Assembly: GCF_963169125.1 (NCBI RefSeq)
Contig: NC_084794.1
Span: 93,293,018-93,357,017, forward strand
Source of the DNA: Humulus lupulus
Lineage: Eukaryota > Streptophyta > Magnoliopsida > Rosales > Cannabaceae
Direction: 5' to 3'
DNA: 64,000 nt
Notes under the pieces: generated by a model
Seen by the model: only the letters and a program-made list of their open reading frames with translations
What the model was told of the DNA's origin: nothing
The model's database searches: none
Shown here: piece after piece, positions 32,604 to 44,839 of the stretch
Position numbering within the stretch: the first letter of the stretch is position 1
How the letters are laid out: each line of letters begins with the position of its first letter
Translations under genes and position numbers: made by a program

Positions 32604-33839
32604 AGTGTCACTAGAAGTTTCGTGATGATTCATCCACTCTCGAAAATTAGAATTAGATTTATTATTATTATTTTATTTTATTTTTATTTTTTTCTTAAAC
32701 TTGTTCCCAGGTAGATTTGGAGGTTTTCGGGTGATCTTCAACGCCTTACTAGAACTCCCCGAGGTTACTGAGTAAGTATGGTGGATCACAAGTCAACCTT
32801 TTCGACCAAACAACCTTTAAGCAGAGTGAAATTGCTTATTTTGACAGAACAATCTTGGTTTTCTTATAGTAATAAGTTCAACAATGTAATAGTGCAAAGG
32901 TAGATGCTTGAAATGTTCCCAGGCCGATTGGGAAGGTTGTCAAGGTACCACTTTAGACCTACACTTGCTAGACAGAACTCCCCAAGGTTCCCAGGTAAGT
33001 GTGGAGGGTAACGCTATCACAAACCTTATTTAACAACCAATCTTTCTAGACAGAACAATATCGGTTTCTACCATTTGTAATATTACACAATTGTTCCCAA
33101 TACTAAGCGTTTTATGATTGAAATTTTATGAACAATTTTATGCAATTTTATGTTTTTTTTTTTTATAAAAACCTAAATCCTAAGGAAAACTAAGGCAAAG
33201 AAAGTAAAAGCCTAAACTAAGCAACAAAATAAACAACATAAAAATAAAATAAAGAAAAGAAAATTAAAGTGAAGATAGAATAGCAAGCTTAATCTTTTTT
33301 TTTCAAATATGTATTAAACTGGAAAAAAATAGAATAGATATTAATAAAGAAAAATGGAGTAATAATTAACTAAAAAGAAAAAAAAAATTATATGAATATA
33401 TATATATGGTTCTTTTTTTTAACCAAAAGAAAGGAAATTGAAAAGGAAAAAAAATTAAATAAAAATAAAATTAAAGAAAGGAAATTTAAAATAAGAATAA
33501 ATAAATATATATTTTTTGGATTATTTTTTATAGACATGTATATATATATATATATATATGAATATTTATAATATATATATATATGTTTTTTTTTGTTTTA
33601 CCAAAAAAAGAATAAAAAAAAGAAAAAGAAAAGAAAAAATATATATATAAATAAATAAATTTTTTTTGTTCATGATTTTTTTTAGTTTTTTTCTTTTTAT
33701 TTTTGTTATAATAATAATCTAATTAACTAAAAATTAGTAAATAAAAAACTATACTAACACAATATTTATTCCAACAAAAACACAATTAAAGTTACTAATA
33801 TTTTTGTAAAAAATTTCACTAAAACCTTTGAAAACTACC
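32604..33839 (-). other. Athila gag start and 5' leader
   Basis: The gag ATG lies at 32633-32631 (minus strand). To its right is the untranslated leader. An imperfect direct duplication of about 200 bases (32702-32890 and 32917-33100; both copies contain gttcccagg, aactcccc.aggtt and gacagaacaat) lies there, then very A/T-rich sequence with simple repeats. No other gene is seen. Confidence 0.65.
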
Positions 33840-33857
33840 TCCCCGGCAACGGCGCCA
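33840..33857 (-). other. tRNA-Asp-type primer binding site of Athila
   Basis: On the minus strand the sequence is tggcgccgttgccgggga, the classical plant Ty3/gypsy primer site complementary to the 3' end of tRNA-Asp. It lies five bases from the LTR edge at 33863. It fixes both the orientation and the 5' LTR. Confidence 0.93.
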
Positions 33858-33862
33858 AAATT

Positions 33863-35619
33863 TGTTTAACGCCCAAATCATAACAACCACTAAGCGGTGA
33901 TTGTAGAATAATCGGGTGGTCAATCCACAAGGAGGTAACCTAAATAAAAATATTAGTAGAAAATAACACAAAATGTTAGTAACAAAAAATAAATAAGAAA
34001 TGGAAATGAAAAGAGATTTGAGATTTTGGTGTTGTCTTTTTGATAAAATGGTAAAATGAGATAGATGAAATAAATATAAGATGTAATCAAGAGTTTGAGA
34101 AATGGAAATGTTTCAAGAATCATCCATATGCTTGTTTAGTTACTTGGTTACTTGATTTACAAAAATACACAAGTAAATAGTTCATATCCCAACATTTACT
34201 TGGAAAATCTAACATTAAAGTCCATATTCTTTTCTAACAAAAATCTATTTGAGCTATAAAGTTCTTTACTTTAAATGCACAATGTAAATCTTGTGAAAAA
34301 TCTAAAAATGACAAAATACCCAAGGGCAATAATGCAATAGAAGATTAGACATAAAATTATATATCAATATTATTTATACTAATTAGAAGCACATACAAAG
34401 AGCATGACTAATCCTATACACTATTAGCATGAGTAAATAAATATGACAAAATAGAGATGGCGATGAAAGAACATAAATAACTCAAATATATTACATTAAG
34501 AGCATAGTAAATCAAGGTAGCAAAATAACATCACTAGCATATGGAATCATCCCTAACCTTCCTAGGAACATTAGACCATTATGCTCATGATTCTCACAAA
34601 ATTCTAAGAAGAAAGTGAGTAGAAATTTTTCTATAGTTTCTTTACTCTAAAAATTACATACATAGTGTGAAGAAAAAGTCCCTATTTATAGAGGAAAAAA
34701 AGGACTAAAAAGAAAATAAACAACAATTGGGGTTTACAAAATAAATCTGAAATATTAATAATAAAATATGATTTTGAAAAATCAAATCTTATTATAAATA
34801 TTAACCTAGTTATCTTGGGCATGGTCAATATGCTCTTTTTCAAAGACACCAAAAAAGATGAGCTTTAAAGCTCAAAATGACAATTTTGCTAGGCCCAATA
34901 CCCACAAAATATGGGTTGAAGGTGGCTGGTGGCAGAAGTGGGTTTTGACCCATTTTCAACCAATGAAAATGTGCCATGTAGGCAGGTTGCTGGGAAGGTT
35001 TCAGATTGGGCTTGCTGCTGAAGAAGACAAGGCCTTGGTTGGGCCTCAGCTTTGTTGGGCCTGCTGGAGCCGTGGAGCTGGGGAGGTTGAAGCTTGGGCG
35101 TGAGGCTGAAGGGAAGAGATGAAAGAGTTGGTCACGTTAAAGAAGGCTTGGGCTGTATTTGACGTTGGAGGCTTGATGCGGAAGGAAATTGAGGATGGCC
35201 TAGACACGTGGCGCAAGGAGGAGCAAGGAACCTGGACACGTGGCACGAAGGGAGCACGACACCTGGCAGTTTGGGCCAAATTCTTTCAAAAATGTCATTT
35301 CCTTCATTTTCTTTTTCAGTTTTAACTATTTCTTTGTTCTTTTTTTTTATTAATGTCCAAATGCAATTTATTTCCTGAAAATTAAACACAAATTAAATTT
35401 AAAATTAATATTTTCAATTATAAAATATATTACAATAAATTCATGAAAATATTAATTAAAACTTAATTTATTTTACACTTTAAAACCAATAAATTTACAT
35501 TTTTGAGCACTAATCACTAATTATAAGTAAAACATAAAAGATAAAAAAATTATGCAAATAATATTTGTAAAAATAAAAATAGAAATAAAAGTAAATCTTT
35601 ATATTTATAGAATTTGCCA
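33863..35619 (-). repeat. 5' LTR of Athila (1,757 bp)
   Basis: On the plus strand it runs from tgtttaacgccc to gaatttgcca; on the minus strand it thus starts tggcaaattctataaa and ends in gggcgttaaaca. The end next to the primer site is certain. The outer end was placed by similarity to the solo LTR at 47546-49507, which starts tgataattctataaaa on the same strand. A GC-richer block at 34980-35290 gives chance open frames (34858-35325). Confidence 0.82.
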
Positions 35620-36783
35620 CTTTTTCCAATTGTTCATATATACTAAGATAATTAGCACCAGCCAGCATTTAAACATTGGTCCATTAAATGCTTTTTCAGT
35701 TCTTTAAAAAGGAATTCATCAGTTAGTTCCATGATGGCCCAGTCAAAAAGAAAACAAATGGCCCCTTGGGAAATTCAGGGCAGATACAATAAGAACTAAT
35801 TATTTATGTCTATAAATATTTATTCTTTTAGGTCATCTTCAATGGAGTATATTGACGATATACTGTTTTATAACACACTGCTATACAAAAAAATTGCTCC
35901 AGCCAAAAGCTATAAATGGTACAGTGCTCTCCTCTCGAAATGCTTTCCGTACGGAATAATTAGTATCATCCCTGAGACGTCTGAATTTCTGACCCATCTT
36001 GCAAACGGTATAGCAATCTAGATCATTGTTGTGATTCTAGCTCCTGAGTGTGAGCAATATATAATTTGACTTTGGCCGTCCTGAGACTTGGTAGGGTTCC
36101 CTAGGGTTTGAGTGCGTTTGTGTGTGAGCTATAGTTAGTCTCTTAGTTTGTTAGTCTATTAGTGTAAATGCATAATAATAGCTAGTTAGCTAGTCTGTTA
36201 GTTTGTTAGTCTTGGACTTAGAGCAAGTACTCGTTTCAGTTATAAGATTTTGTTTTGTATGGAGTTATTTATAGCTATTATATTGGAGTTAGTTCAGTCG
36301 AATCAATCGATTCAATGCACACTTTTAGATAAGTGAATATTTTCTTATATCAAGTTGTCGTTTCCTATATATTCATATATATATATATATATATATATTT
36401 TTTGTTTTATACCATTTCCCACTACATATATATAATTCTCTCTCTCCACTAATGAATCATAAACTAAACTATTAATAGCACTTATAAATAATATAAATAA
36501 AAGGTAGTGTTGTGGTCTATCAATAGTGAGTAGTGACGCATATATTGTATTGGCATTATGCAAAAAAAACTTACACGTGTGATAAATTATACAAGACACG
36601 TAATACGCATATAAGGCTATTCGTTTTTTCTTATGGAATAATTTATACTATTTTGAACATAAAACCAAATTAAATGATATTTTACTCCTCACGTACAAGC
36701 TTTCTTGTGGGCCTATTGTGTTGTGCCCAATTGATCAACACTATATTATCTCCAATACAGCACTAAGATATTATTTATTAAAT
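35620..36783. other. Intergenic region 3' of the WAT1 gene
   Basis: No gene is supported. A short open frame at 35806-36021 is unremarkable. A (ta)n microsatellite lies at about 36375-36397. Its right end holds the 3' untranslated part of the WAT1 gene. Confidence 0.5.
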
Positions 36784-38556
36784 TTAAGACCAATTGATAC
36801 CATTGTTAGGTATATCAATGTTGCTCTTGGCACTTTCTTCTTTGATTTTATTAAGGTGGTCAGTTGCCATGGTACGCTCCAGTATGATGTCCTCCTCTTT
36901 CTTCTTTCCCCATAGAATTGAATAGAGTCCAATAATTATCAATGTAGCTCCTATTATACTGAAAAAGGGTTATAATAAGAAAATGTAAATATAACAATAT
37001 ATATATATATATATATTCAAAATAACATCAAATTAATCCAAAGAAATATAAAACAAAAAGGAAAAAGAAAAAGAAAATTGATGATCACCTGCCCAAATAT
37101 AAAACGTCTCCCAGAATCAGTATTCCCATGATAGCTGCAAATATTGATGACAAAGGACTAAAAGCAATCGCGAACACTGGGCCTTTTCTTCTCATTACTA
37201 TGGTTTGAAGATAAATTCCCAAACTGAATATTATAATTCCCTACATATATAAATGATAAATATATTATTTATTATATATTTGTCAATATCATTTTCTTTT
37301 TGTGGATGACATTATTAAAAGGGTTGAATTTTGAAATACTTACACTATAGAGAGGAGCTAGAAGTGTGATATCCCATGACAACCTCCACGAGGCTGCTTT
37401 ATGATCCAAAATTGCAGTCATGATTACTGAGAACAAAGTTCCCGATAAGCAACTTAGTGTTGTGAGGTTTAACGGTGCTGCATATATTTTGACTGTTGCT
37501 GCCTACACCAATTTAAATTAGTTTCATTTTATATGATAATAATTATAATCTTTGTTTTTGATATAGTGTCTAAAACAAAGTAAAAAACTTTTGGACCTGT
37601 AGGAGGTAGAAGGCTGCGATTGAGAAGTAGGAAGACACAAGAATAAGGGAGCCTTTTATCCAGTGAGCTTTCTCAAAAGACAGTTGTGTAGTAGTAGAAG
37701 CAGATTGATTATGGGAGCTTTGAGTGTGTACTGATATCACTTTGATGCCCTTGTAAAGGGTCAAGATTGTTGCTCCTGCAAATGAAACTATAGTTCCTCC
37801 TATCTTTGCTCGAGTACTATTCTTCGAAATGTCCAATTTTTCCATTCTGATTATCATTGTTTGTCATCGCCACCCGAAGCTCCATCGATCAAATTTATTT
37901 ATAATTAACAAGCTAAATATATTTGTAGAATTAATTTTACATGTACCTGAATATAATTGCCAAGATAAAGGTAAAGACTGGAAATATGTTGGACACTGCA
38001 GAAGCAAACGTCTGTGAAGTGTATTCTAACCCCAAGTAAAACATGGTCCTCCCTAACACTGCTCTGAAATATAATACAAATTTAAGTAATATAACCTTTT
38101 ATATATATCAATGTTAAAATTAGTACAAATTTTATAAGGGATTATATTAATTTTTAAGTGACTCACCCAAGAAGGCCTAGAAATAAGACATTTCTCAAGA
38201 CAGGGATGGTGAGTTTACTATTGTTTTTCCTGTAAGAGAAAGTATTATTATAAGAATCAGATGATAACATGACCCCTTAGGAAAAGAAGAAGAGTGAGTC
38301 ATCAAGAGAGAGCGTTGAGAAAGCAAAACCTTTCAAAGAGATAGGCAAGTAGAGCAGTAGATAGAGTCCCAATAGCAAAGCCATAGGTGACAAGCACATA
38401 CCGACTCATTCCTTTGTTTAGAGAAACTTTGGACACCAAAAAATACCCTGCACCAGAGAAACTACACAATAAGCAGATTAGATATGGTATAGACTCCTCT
38501 AGTATTACTCGCATTCTACTCTTTTCTCTTATCGCTCTCTCTTTCTCTTCATCCAT
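36784..38556 (-). CDS. WAT1-related protein (EamA/DMT membrane transporter), seven exons
   Basis: Exons on the minus strand: 38556-38330, 38229-38167, 38063-37947, 37846-37597, 37502-37344, 37240-37089, 36958-36784. All introns are GT-AG, and together they give one 1,143-nt frame (380 aa), the usual family length. Two EamA-type halves with about ten membrane helices are visible ([49 protein letters not shown]; then KGSLILVSSYFSIAAFYLLQ, ITLLAPLYSGIIIFSLGIYL, IFAAIMGILILGDVLYLG, IIGATLIIIGLYSILWGKK) with a charged cytosolic tail. WAT1 proteins are plant transporters; the founder exports auxin from the vacuole, but the cargo of most members is unknown. The start codon has a good context (aacaATGG). 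No lesion was seen, so this is the one apparently working host gene here. It is flanked by transposable elements on both sides. Confidence 0.92.
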
Positions 38557-39543
38557 TGTTAATCAAAATAATATGATCAGATTCCCTTTTATATCAGCTG
38601 GAGGGAGTCTCACGTACAAAAAGCAATGATGATGAGATAATTAATTATCTCTGCTTCAAATATTTTTTTTTGGTATGTAGATCTAAATTCCAAATTTGAT
38701 CTATTGTTTACTATTTAATTGAACCAGCAGTAATTAATTAGGGCAGGGGATTTCACACACTTTCATGATTAAACATAGTATTTTTTTTTATTTTGCCTTG
38801 GTTTCTCTATTTAGTAAAATCGTAGTCCATTGGGTCGAAGTTATGACGTCCAAAGTTATTTGATGATTTTATGACATGAGTGTCTGTCTATTCATTATAA
38901 CTTGTTTACTTTTGTATGAAGAGACCTGCAAAAAGTCATATTCATGAGTAGTGGGTTTTTATTAGGATAGTAATATACAGAAAGATGTTGAAAAATATGT
39001 GGTCTTAAACTTCTTGACTCTAATTAATAGTTTTTGCCGTGTGTGCTTAGTTATATTGGTCCAATAGGAATGTGATTTCATGCATTATCTTTCATTTTTA
39101 GGCTCGTTTTAGTATAAACTTGATTGAATTATGGTGTGCTGCAACCTTTTCAAATTTCTTTAAAATATAATTTGAACTGATAAGTTGTAATGAAAAGTTA
39201 CTAATTCTATTTTTATTTTTTTACAGATGTTTTTTTTGATAGGGAGCGTAATATGCTTCAAGTATATCTATTTTGTAACTATATAAAGTCATTAAAGATG
39301 TTCCTTTTAATATAAGGATATGTTCAATCAAATCTATTTTATAACAAAGATTTAATCGAATTTTTGCGTCCGTAATTATCTATAAATTATGTAACCTGTT
39401 AATTATTTATAACCTAAGTTGTGCCTCCGAGTCGACGAGGCAAGAGGGCTTGATGATGTCGTTGGCAGTGGCGGTGCCTACGACGAGTATAGTTGCGGGA
39501 TCCTCATCACGCTGAGCATTTCAGATTTGCTCCAAGATTCAAA
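38557..39543 (-). promoter_or_regulatory. Upstream region of the WAT1 gene
   Basis: On the minus strand a TATA-like gatataaaaggg lies at about 38587-38598, only some 30-40 bases before the start codon, so either the leader is extremely short or another start is used. The remaining ~900 bases are A/T-rich with no gene; a GC-richer patch (39420-39500) is unexplained. Confidence 0.4.
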
Positions 39544-39699
39544 GGGAAACTCCACTAATTAACAGCGCTAACTTTACTAATGCTAACCCTAACCCCCTAT
39601 TATTGTTTTTCACATAAATAACCTTATACACATAGTAAAAGACCGAAATACCCTTAAAAACATTAATACTTTCCCCAAGTAAGATCAGGTAAATTCAGA

Positions 39700-39838
39700 A
39701 CATGTGTGAACAGCAACTTTCTAACATGATTCACACGTCTTTCACACATGACTCATTCATGATTCACACATAGTTCACACGTGTTTCATACATCTCATAG
39801 TTCACAAATGGTTCACTGACACATAATTCATACATATT
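39700..39838 (+). repeat. ttcacacatg short repeats, left block
   Basis: Variants of ttcacacatg/ttcacacg recur about every 10-20 bases. The array continues right of the nested solo LTR at 43546-43770 in the same orientation, showing that the LTR split one array. Confidence 0.8.
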
Positions 39839-40570
39839 TGTAGTGCACCAAAAAAAAAATTTTAGATTATTTAAATTTTGTGCTTTATTTGATTTAAATG
39901 TTAAGTGTGATGAATTGTTTTATTTAAGTGTTGTTATTTTATTTAAATTGTTTATTTGTTCTATTTGATTGTTTGTTATTTTATTTAATTGTTAGAAATG
40001 TTTTGGTTAATTAATTTAATAAGTGAATAATTGTGTAACATGTTATTTTACTATTAGTGTTACATTTTATTTAAGTGTGACAAATGAGGTAATTATGTGA
40101 GCTATGGTGGAATGCACTAAGGTGCATGATAGATAGTAATGCACCCTAGTGATTTAGTGTGTGCTAGTGCATGGTAGCATGGTGCACATGTGTAGATTTT
40201 CTACACATTTTATGTTTCCTTATTTTAGATTTATTTGGGTAATTTATTTATAAAAAAAAAAAAAAAGAAGAGGGAAACAAGGAGTTGGGCGTGTGACCTA
40301 GTGGGAAAGGAATACTTTCCTTAAGATGGTAAAAATCAAAAATTGAAGACCATGATCATTTGGGGATAGGCATGATCACATTTTATTCCCTTGTATCTTT
40401 TTGAAATAAAGAGAAATTAAGAAAAATAAAAGAGAAATGGAAACTTACCTTATTATTGTTTGGGGAGACTTTATGGGAGGATTTGTGATAAAGGGGCTAT
40501 GAAAGGAGAGAAGAGCCATTGCTCTTGTGTGTGTGTGTGGCTGCCGTGACCTAGAGAGAGAGAGTGGCGT

Positions 40571-40605
<35 letters not shown>

Positions 40606-43545
40606 GAAAGAAAGAAAGGAAGAAGGAAGGAGAAAGTGAAGAGGAACCCCCTAGAGTATGTCTTCTTGTTTTTCTCTTTGCATAATCTTTTTTTGATAAT
40701 ATGATTTTGATTTGTGTTATTTTCTTGTGTGTGTTTGGGTTCTTCCTCCTCCTCATGGTGGCTTTCCCATAAAAACCCTAGGCTTGAACAAGGGTGTGGA
40801 GTTTGGGGTATTGATCTTTTGTGTTCTTGATTTTTACAATCAAGAGAGGTAATGGTCTTTTCCTTAGCCTTATATTGTTTTTGGTGGGTTGTATATGAGG
40901 TTTTGCTAATGGTTGATTTTGGTAAGATTGATGTATAGGATTTGGATTTTGTGAGAGTATGATTTGTGTTTAAGGGTTGTGATGTTGATTTTGCTATGCA
41001 TAAAAAAAAATTGTAATAATCTATGAATACTTGTATGGTGATTTCGGCCTAGGTACACCCAAGGGTGTTCTTGATATGTTGTGTGATTTTACAATATATT
41101 TTATCCATGTTTTAGGACCTATGATATATGGGTAAGAGAATAAGTGGTAATCTTGATATGTTGATCATGAAATTTTGTTAGATGCATGTTATATTTTGAA
41201 TGATTAAATTATAAGATGCATGAAAATAATGATAGAAACATGTTAGGTTAATATAAGACATATGTGAATATGGTGCTTATAAATTACTATATGTTATTTC
41301 ATTGATAGTGTTTTGTTGGTTTTCATGGAATTGCAACAAATGGTTTTTAAAAGGATTCATGTGAATATGTTAGTGATATTAGAATCATGCATATTATAAG
41401 AGCATAATGAGATTTTAGGCATGAATGATTTTATGTAATTTTTAAGACAAAAGTTGAGTTTTACAAAGAATTAAGCTTGCTGTTTTTTTTCAAAATAATT
41501 AGGTAAAAGTTGATAAAAAGATGAGTTGCATGCATAAATAATGTTCTTGATGAATGTGTTAATTTTTATGAAATTAAAAGAGGATTTTAAGTCCCATGTT
41601 ATGATATTTTACCCAATTAATTTCCTACAGAATTTTTATTGAATTATGAGAAAAAATGAGTTTATAAAATTGAATATGGTGATTTTAATGATAAAAAAAT
41701 GGTTGTTGGAATTTTGTAATAAAATATGAAGTAAGTTTCACTAAAAATGAATTTGATTAATTTTTGGAATAAATTATTTTTCCTAAGTTATGGTAATATT
41801 GAAAAATGATATTTTAATGGTATGAATGCATATTTTGATAAATAATGATTTTTCTTTATTTTGATTGAGAAAAATATTTAGACTCTATTTATTTGTGATT
41901 TTTGAATAAAATAAATAGTGGCTGAAAGTTTGTTTTAAAAAGGTTAACAATTGTTATTAAATTGTCACATATGGGTTTTTACTACTTAAAAACTAAGTCT
42001 TAAATAAATTAAATCAAAATGTATTTTTCCACACTTAAAATATATTTTTCACATCATTTTTGTAACATAATAATAAAATATATTTTTCTAAAGAAACATG
42101 TTAAAATAGGTATTTTAATTAAATCCAAGCTTGTTGGTTAATTCTTGATAAATTAATATTTATTTAATGAAAATGGCACATATTTTATTTTGAGCTAAAA
42201 TAAAATAAATTTTTGAGAAATTTAATCAACTTAGAAATTTTAAGAAAATAAAGCATATAATATGTCTATTGATTTTAAAATAATAAAGGAAATGTAGAAT
42301 TATCGTTTTTGAAAACGTCTTTATTATGCAACGTTCCCACGTATGCATGTTACATGCAAATCAACTTTTACGCCCAAAATCATGATTATTATTCAACTAT
42401 GTAATTTTTATAAAGCAATCATGTTAGTAAAATGTGTAGAACGAGCATTATTCTTTTTGGCGATAATTGCATGTTTTAGTGTAACTGTTATCATGAGTGC
42501 ATGGCTCATGCACACATGAGTTGTATGGAAGGGAAAAATAGTAATTTTATGAACCTAAGAAACGTTATTTTGATTATGATATAGGCTCGTTGAAAAGATT
42601 GTGAAATTCTTAGCTTGGACCTGAGGTAAGGAAGTTAGATAGATTTTTTATGATTTTATGCTATGAATGGTAAGGCTGTTATATGAATGAACTGTTATGA
42701 AATTATGAATGCCTTAATATGATGATCTGTTGAATGTGATATGTGTATGGATGTTAGATACATCAAACAGAATGCGATGTTAGATACATCAAACAGATTT
42801 CGATGTCAGATACATCAAACGAGTTACTAAGGACATTGAGACGTGACTCCTAGGGCGGACGCGCCGAGGTTATTCAAGGACCAGTGATCTCCTGTTTACC
42901 TCATAGGGTGACATGGACAACTAGCGTTCCATGCTCATCATGTATGCCGTATGATTGTGATATGATGATATGTCACATTTATGTTATGATATGTTGATAT
43001 GTCACATTTATGTTATGATATGTTGATATGTCACATTTATGTTATGATATGATGAAATGTTACGATTATGTTATGATGTACCATGATGTTTTTAGATGAA
43101 CGTTAGTGTTTGATTGTTTGTTGTTTTTCTTACTTGCTTATTTGCTTGTACTTCCTTACTGGGATTTTAGCTCATCCCCTTACTTTCCTTCCAGGTAGCA
43201 AATAGGATTTCTCTATGGCACGCGTGGTGACGTGAGGAGTTCTTTCATCATGGAGTGTATGGCGTGGGGCAATCCTATGGACGATAAAACGATCAACGTA
43301 GAATGCCATTTAAATTATGTTTTGTTTTAAGGGACTTTTTCCTAAATTATCAGTGGGACTCTGTTATTTAACTTAATTGGTTTTCTTTGAACTTTGCATA
43401 AAAACCTATGTTTTATTTTAAACTTATGGCGCCAACTTGCATGATTTTAAATAAGTCCCCCTGAGACTTTAATAATGGATGGTATTCTTTTATAAATTAC
43501 GTTATGCGAATGTTTTGTAAGTATTAGTCTAGGACGTTCTTTACA
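39839..43545 (+). mobile_element. Solo LTR, Tekay/Del-like Ty3/gypsy (3.7 kb)
   Basis: The sequence starts tgtagtgcacc, ends gttctttaca and is flanked by the exact 5-bp duplication atatt (39834-39838 and 43546-43550). No internal coding region is present, so it is a solo LTR left by recombination between two LTRs. Great length and the block cttactgggattttagctca (about 43156) resemble Tekay-type chromovirus LTRs. A GA microsatellite, a cacatttatgttatgatatg tandem repeat (42965-43050) and repeated atgttagatacatcaaac (42751-42822) lie inside. Open frames here are chance. Confidence 0.85.
40551..40620 (+). repeat. GA microsatellite
   Basis: A (ga)n tract of about 30 bases within a purine-rich stretch. 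It creates the Ser/Leu-rich open frame at 40445-40756 on the minus strand, which is not a gene. Confidence 0.9.
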
Positions 43546-43770
43546 ATATTTTTCCCACATGGTTCAGTCATGATTCACGCACGATTCACTCATGGGCCAC
43601 ACATGATTCACACATATTTTTTTACACATGTTCCACATATATTTCACACATAGTTCCATCATGGTTTACATGTATTTCACACATAGTGCACTCTTGGTTC
43701 ACACATGATTCACACATATTTTTTACACATGGTTCACTCGTGATTCACACATGATTTATACATGTTCTAC
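43546..43770 (+). repeat. ttcacacatg short repeats, right block
   Basis: Continues the array interrupted at 39838. About fifteen variants of gattcacacat / ggttcactcatg. Confidence 0.8.
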
Positions 43771-44221
43771 CAAAAGTTTGGACCTTCTAAAAAGGTTGGA
43801 AAAAATTTAGAAGGTAACCATTAAATTTCAATATTCACAATCATTTAAGTTCACCATGTAACATCAAATCTCAATCACATTTTTCAAAAAATATTATGAA
43901 TCTGTTTTCTCTAATATAGCCTAACTATGTACAAGAAAAATAGAAGAAAAATAATATAATTTGATCCTTGGTGAGAAGTTGGTATCTAGCTGGTTGGCGC
44001 TGATGGTGCAACTGAAATGGACTTTGTGGTTCAGCAAGGATGGTGAGGCATTTTTTGACGTTGGTGCAAAACGGAGAAGAGATCGCAATTGGGGCGAGGC
44101 GAGGCGGGGCGAAGAATAGGCCACGACTTGGGGGTAGGCGAGATGGAGATGCATGACTTCGACATGGCAAGACGACAGGGCATGTCGCGATTGGTGTGAT
44201 CATCGAAAAGATAAGGGTGTG

Positions 44222-44415
44222 GCAACTCCATTTCAATGAAAAAGAATGTGAATAGTAAAGGAGTGGTAGCTCTATTTCAATGAAGAAGAATGGAATGAGT
44301 ATGGGTGGGCAGTAGTTCCATTCTAATGAAGAAGAAGAAGAAGAAAAAGGAGAAATATGTGACAACTTCATTTCACTGAAGAAGAAGGTGAAGAGTAATG
44401 AGTAAGAAGGAAGAA
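44222..44415 (+). repeat. About 50-bp imperfect tandem repeat, purine-rich
   Basis: Four units each begin with a form of ctccatttcaatgaagaagaa and end with a variable g-rich tail. They account for the minus-strand open frame 43925-44371. Confidence 0.7.
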
Positions 44416-44615
44416 GAAGGGGAGAGTGTGTGGCGGCTGGTGAAGAAGAATAAGATGGGTTAGGTTATTAATGAGTAATAAGGGTGTTTTAGTCACATAA
44501 GGTTATATTGTGGAGAAACAAAAATGTTGGTATAGTCTTAGACATAGTAAGGTTATAAGGGTCAATTTATGGAGTTGCCCATACGTGATGTGTTATAGCT
44601 AGAAGTAGTATAAAA

Positions 44616-44839
44616 ACAACTTTTTATATATATTTCTTCTAAATAAAAAGATTCAGTTTGTTTTTGTTAAAATATTCTAAATATTTAATAGAATACTTTT
44701 AAAACTAATTAAAAATAGATATTTATTAATAATATTAATATAAATTTAAATATTATAAAATAGCATTATTATAATAATATTTAATATAAGCCTACATATA
44801 TAATAATTATATTAATACAAATTCAAATTCAAATGTTAT
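44616..44839. repeat. A/T-rich dispersed repeat, outer end of left arm
   Basis: Contains the phrase ttaataatattaatataaat and flanking text that reappears in inverted orientation at 60664-60871. It is the outer end of an inverted pair described in the findings. No gene. Confidence 0.6.

Larger units (their letters stand above)
4177..35619 (-). mobile_element. Athila-type Ty3/gypsy retrotransposon, interrupted and decayed
   Basis: Read on the minus strand from right to left: 5' LTR (33863-35619), tRNA-Asp-type primer site (33840-33857), a leader of about 1.2 kb, the gag start codon (32633-32631), then a 23-kb CACTA insertion, then the rest of gag, protease, reverse transcriptase, RNase H and integrase (9476-4185). 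The 3' part is cut off by the Tat-1 insertion and the left window edge, so any env-like region or 3' LTR is not seen. The gag and pol style (long gag with one CCHC knuckle, F/VMDD-type RT motif, long LTR, tRNA-Asp primer) fits the Athila lineage. Several stops and frame changes make it non-coding today. Confidence 0.88.
39544..44580. mobile_element. TIR DNA transposon or large MITE, split by a solo LTR
   Basis: The left end gggaaactccactaatt and the inverted right end gggcaactccataaatt match, and similarity continues inward for about 120 bases (aaccttat, acaccctta-like blocks). Without the nested solo LTR the element is about 1.3 kb and non-coding. It contains ttcacacatg-type repeats and a purine-rich repeat block. 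No target duplication could be recognised, so the class (Mutator-like is a guess) is open. Confidence 0.5.

Noticed and set aside
40445..40756. Ser/Leu-rich minus-strand frame
   Set aside because: It is produced by the GA microsatellite inside a solo LTR.
43921..44371. Minus-strand frames rich in Ser and Pro
   Set aside because: They come from the 50-bp purine-rich tandem repeat.
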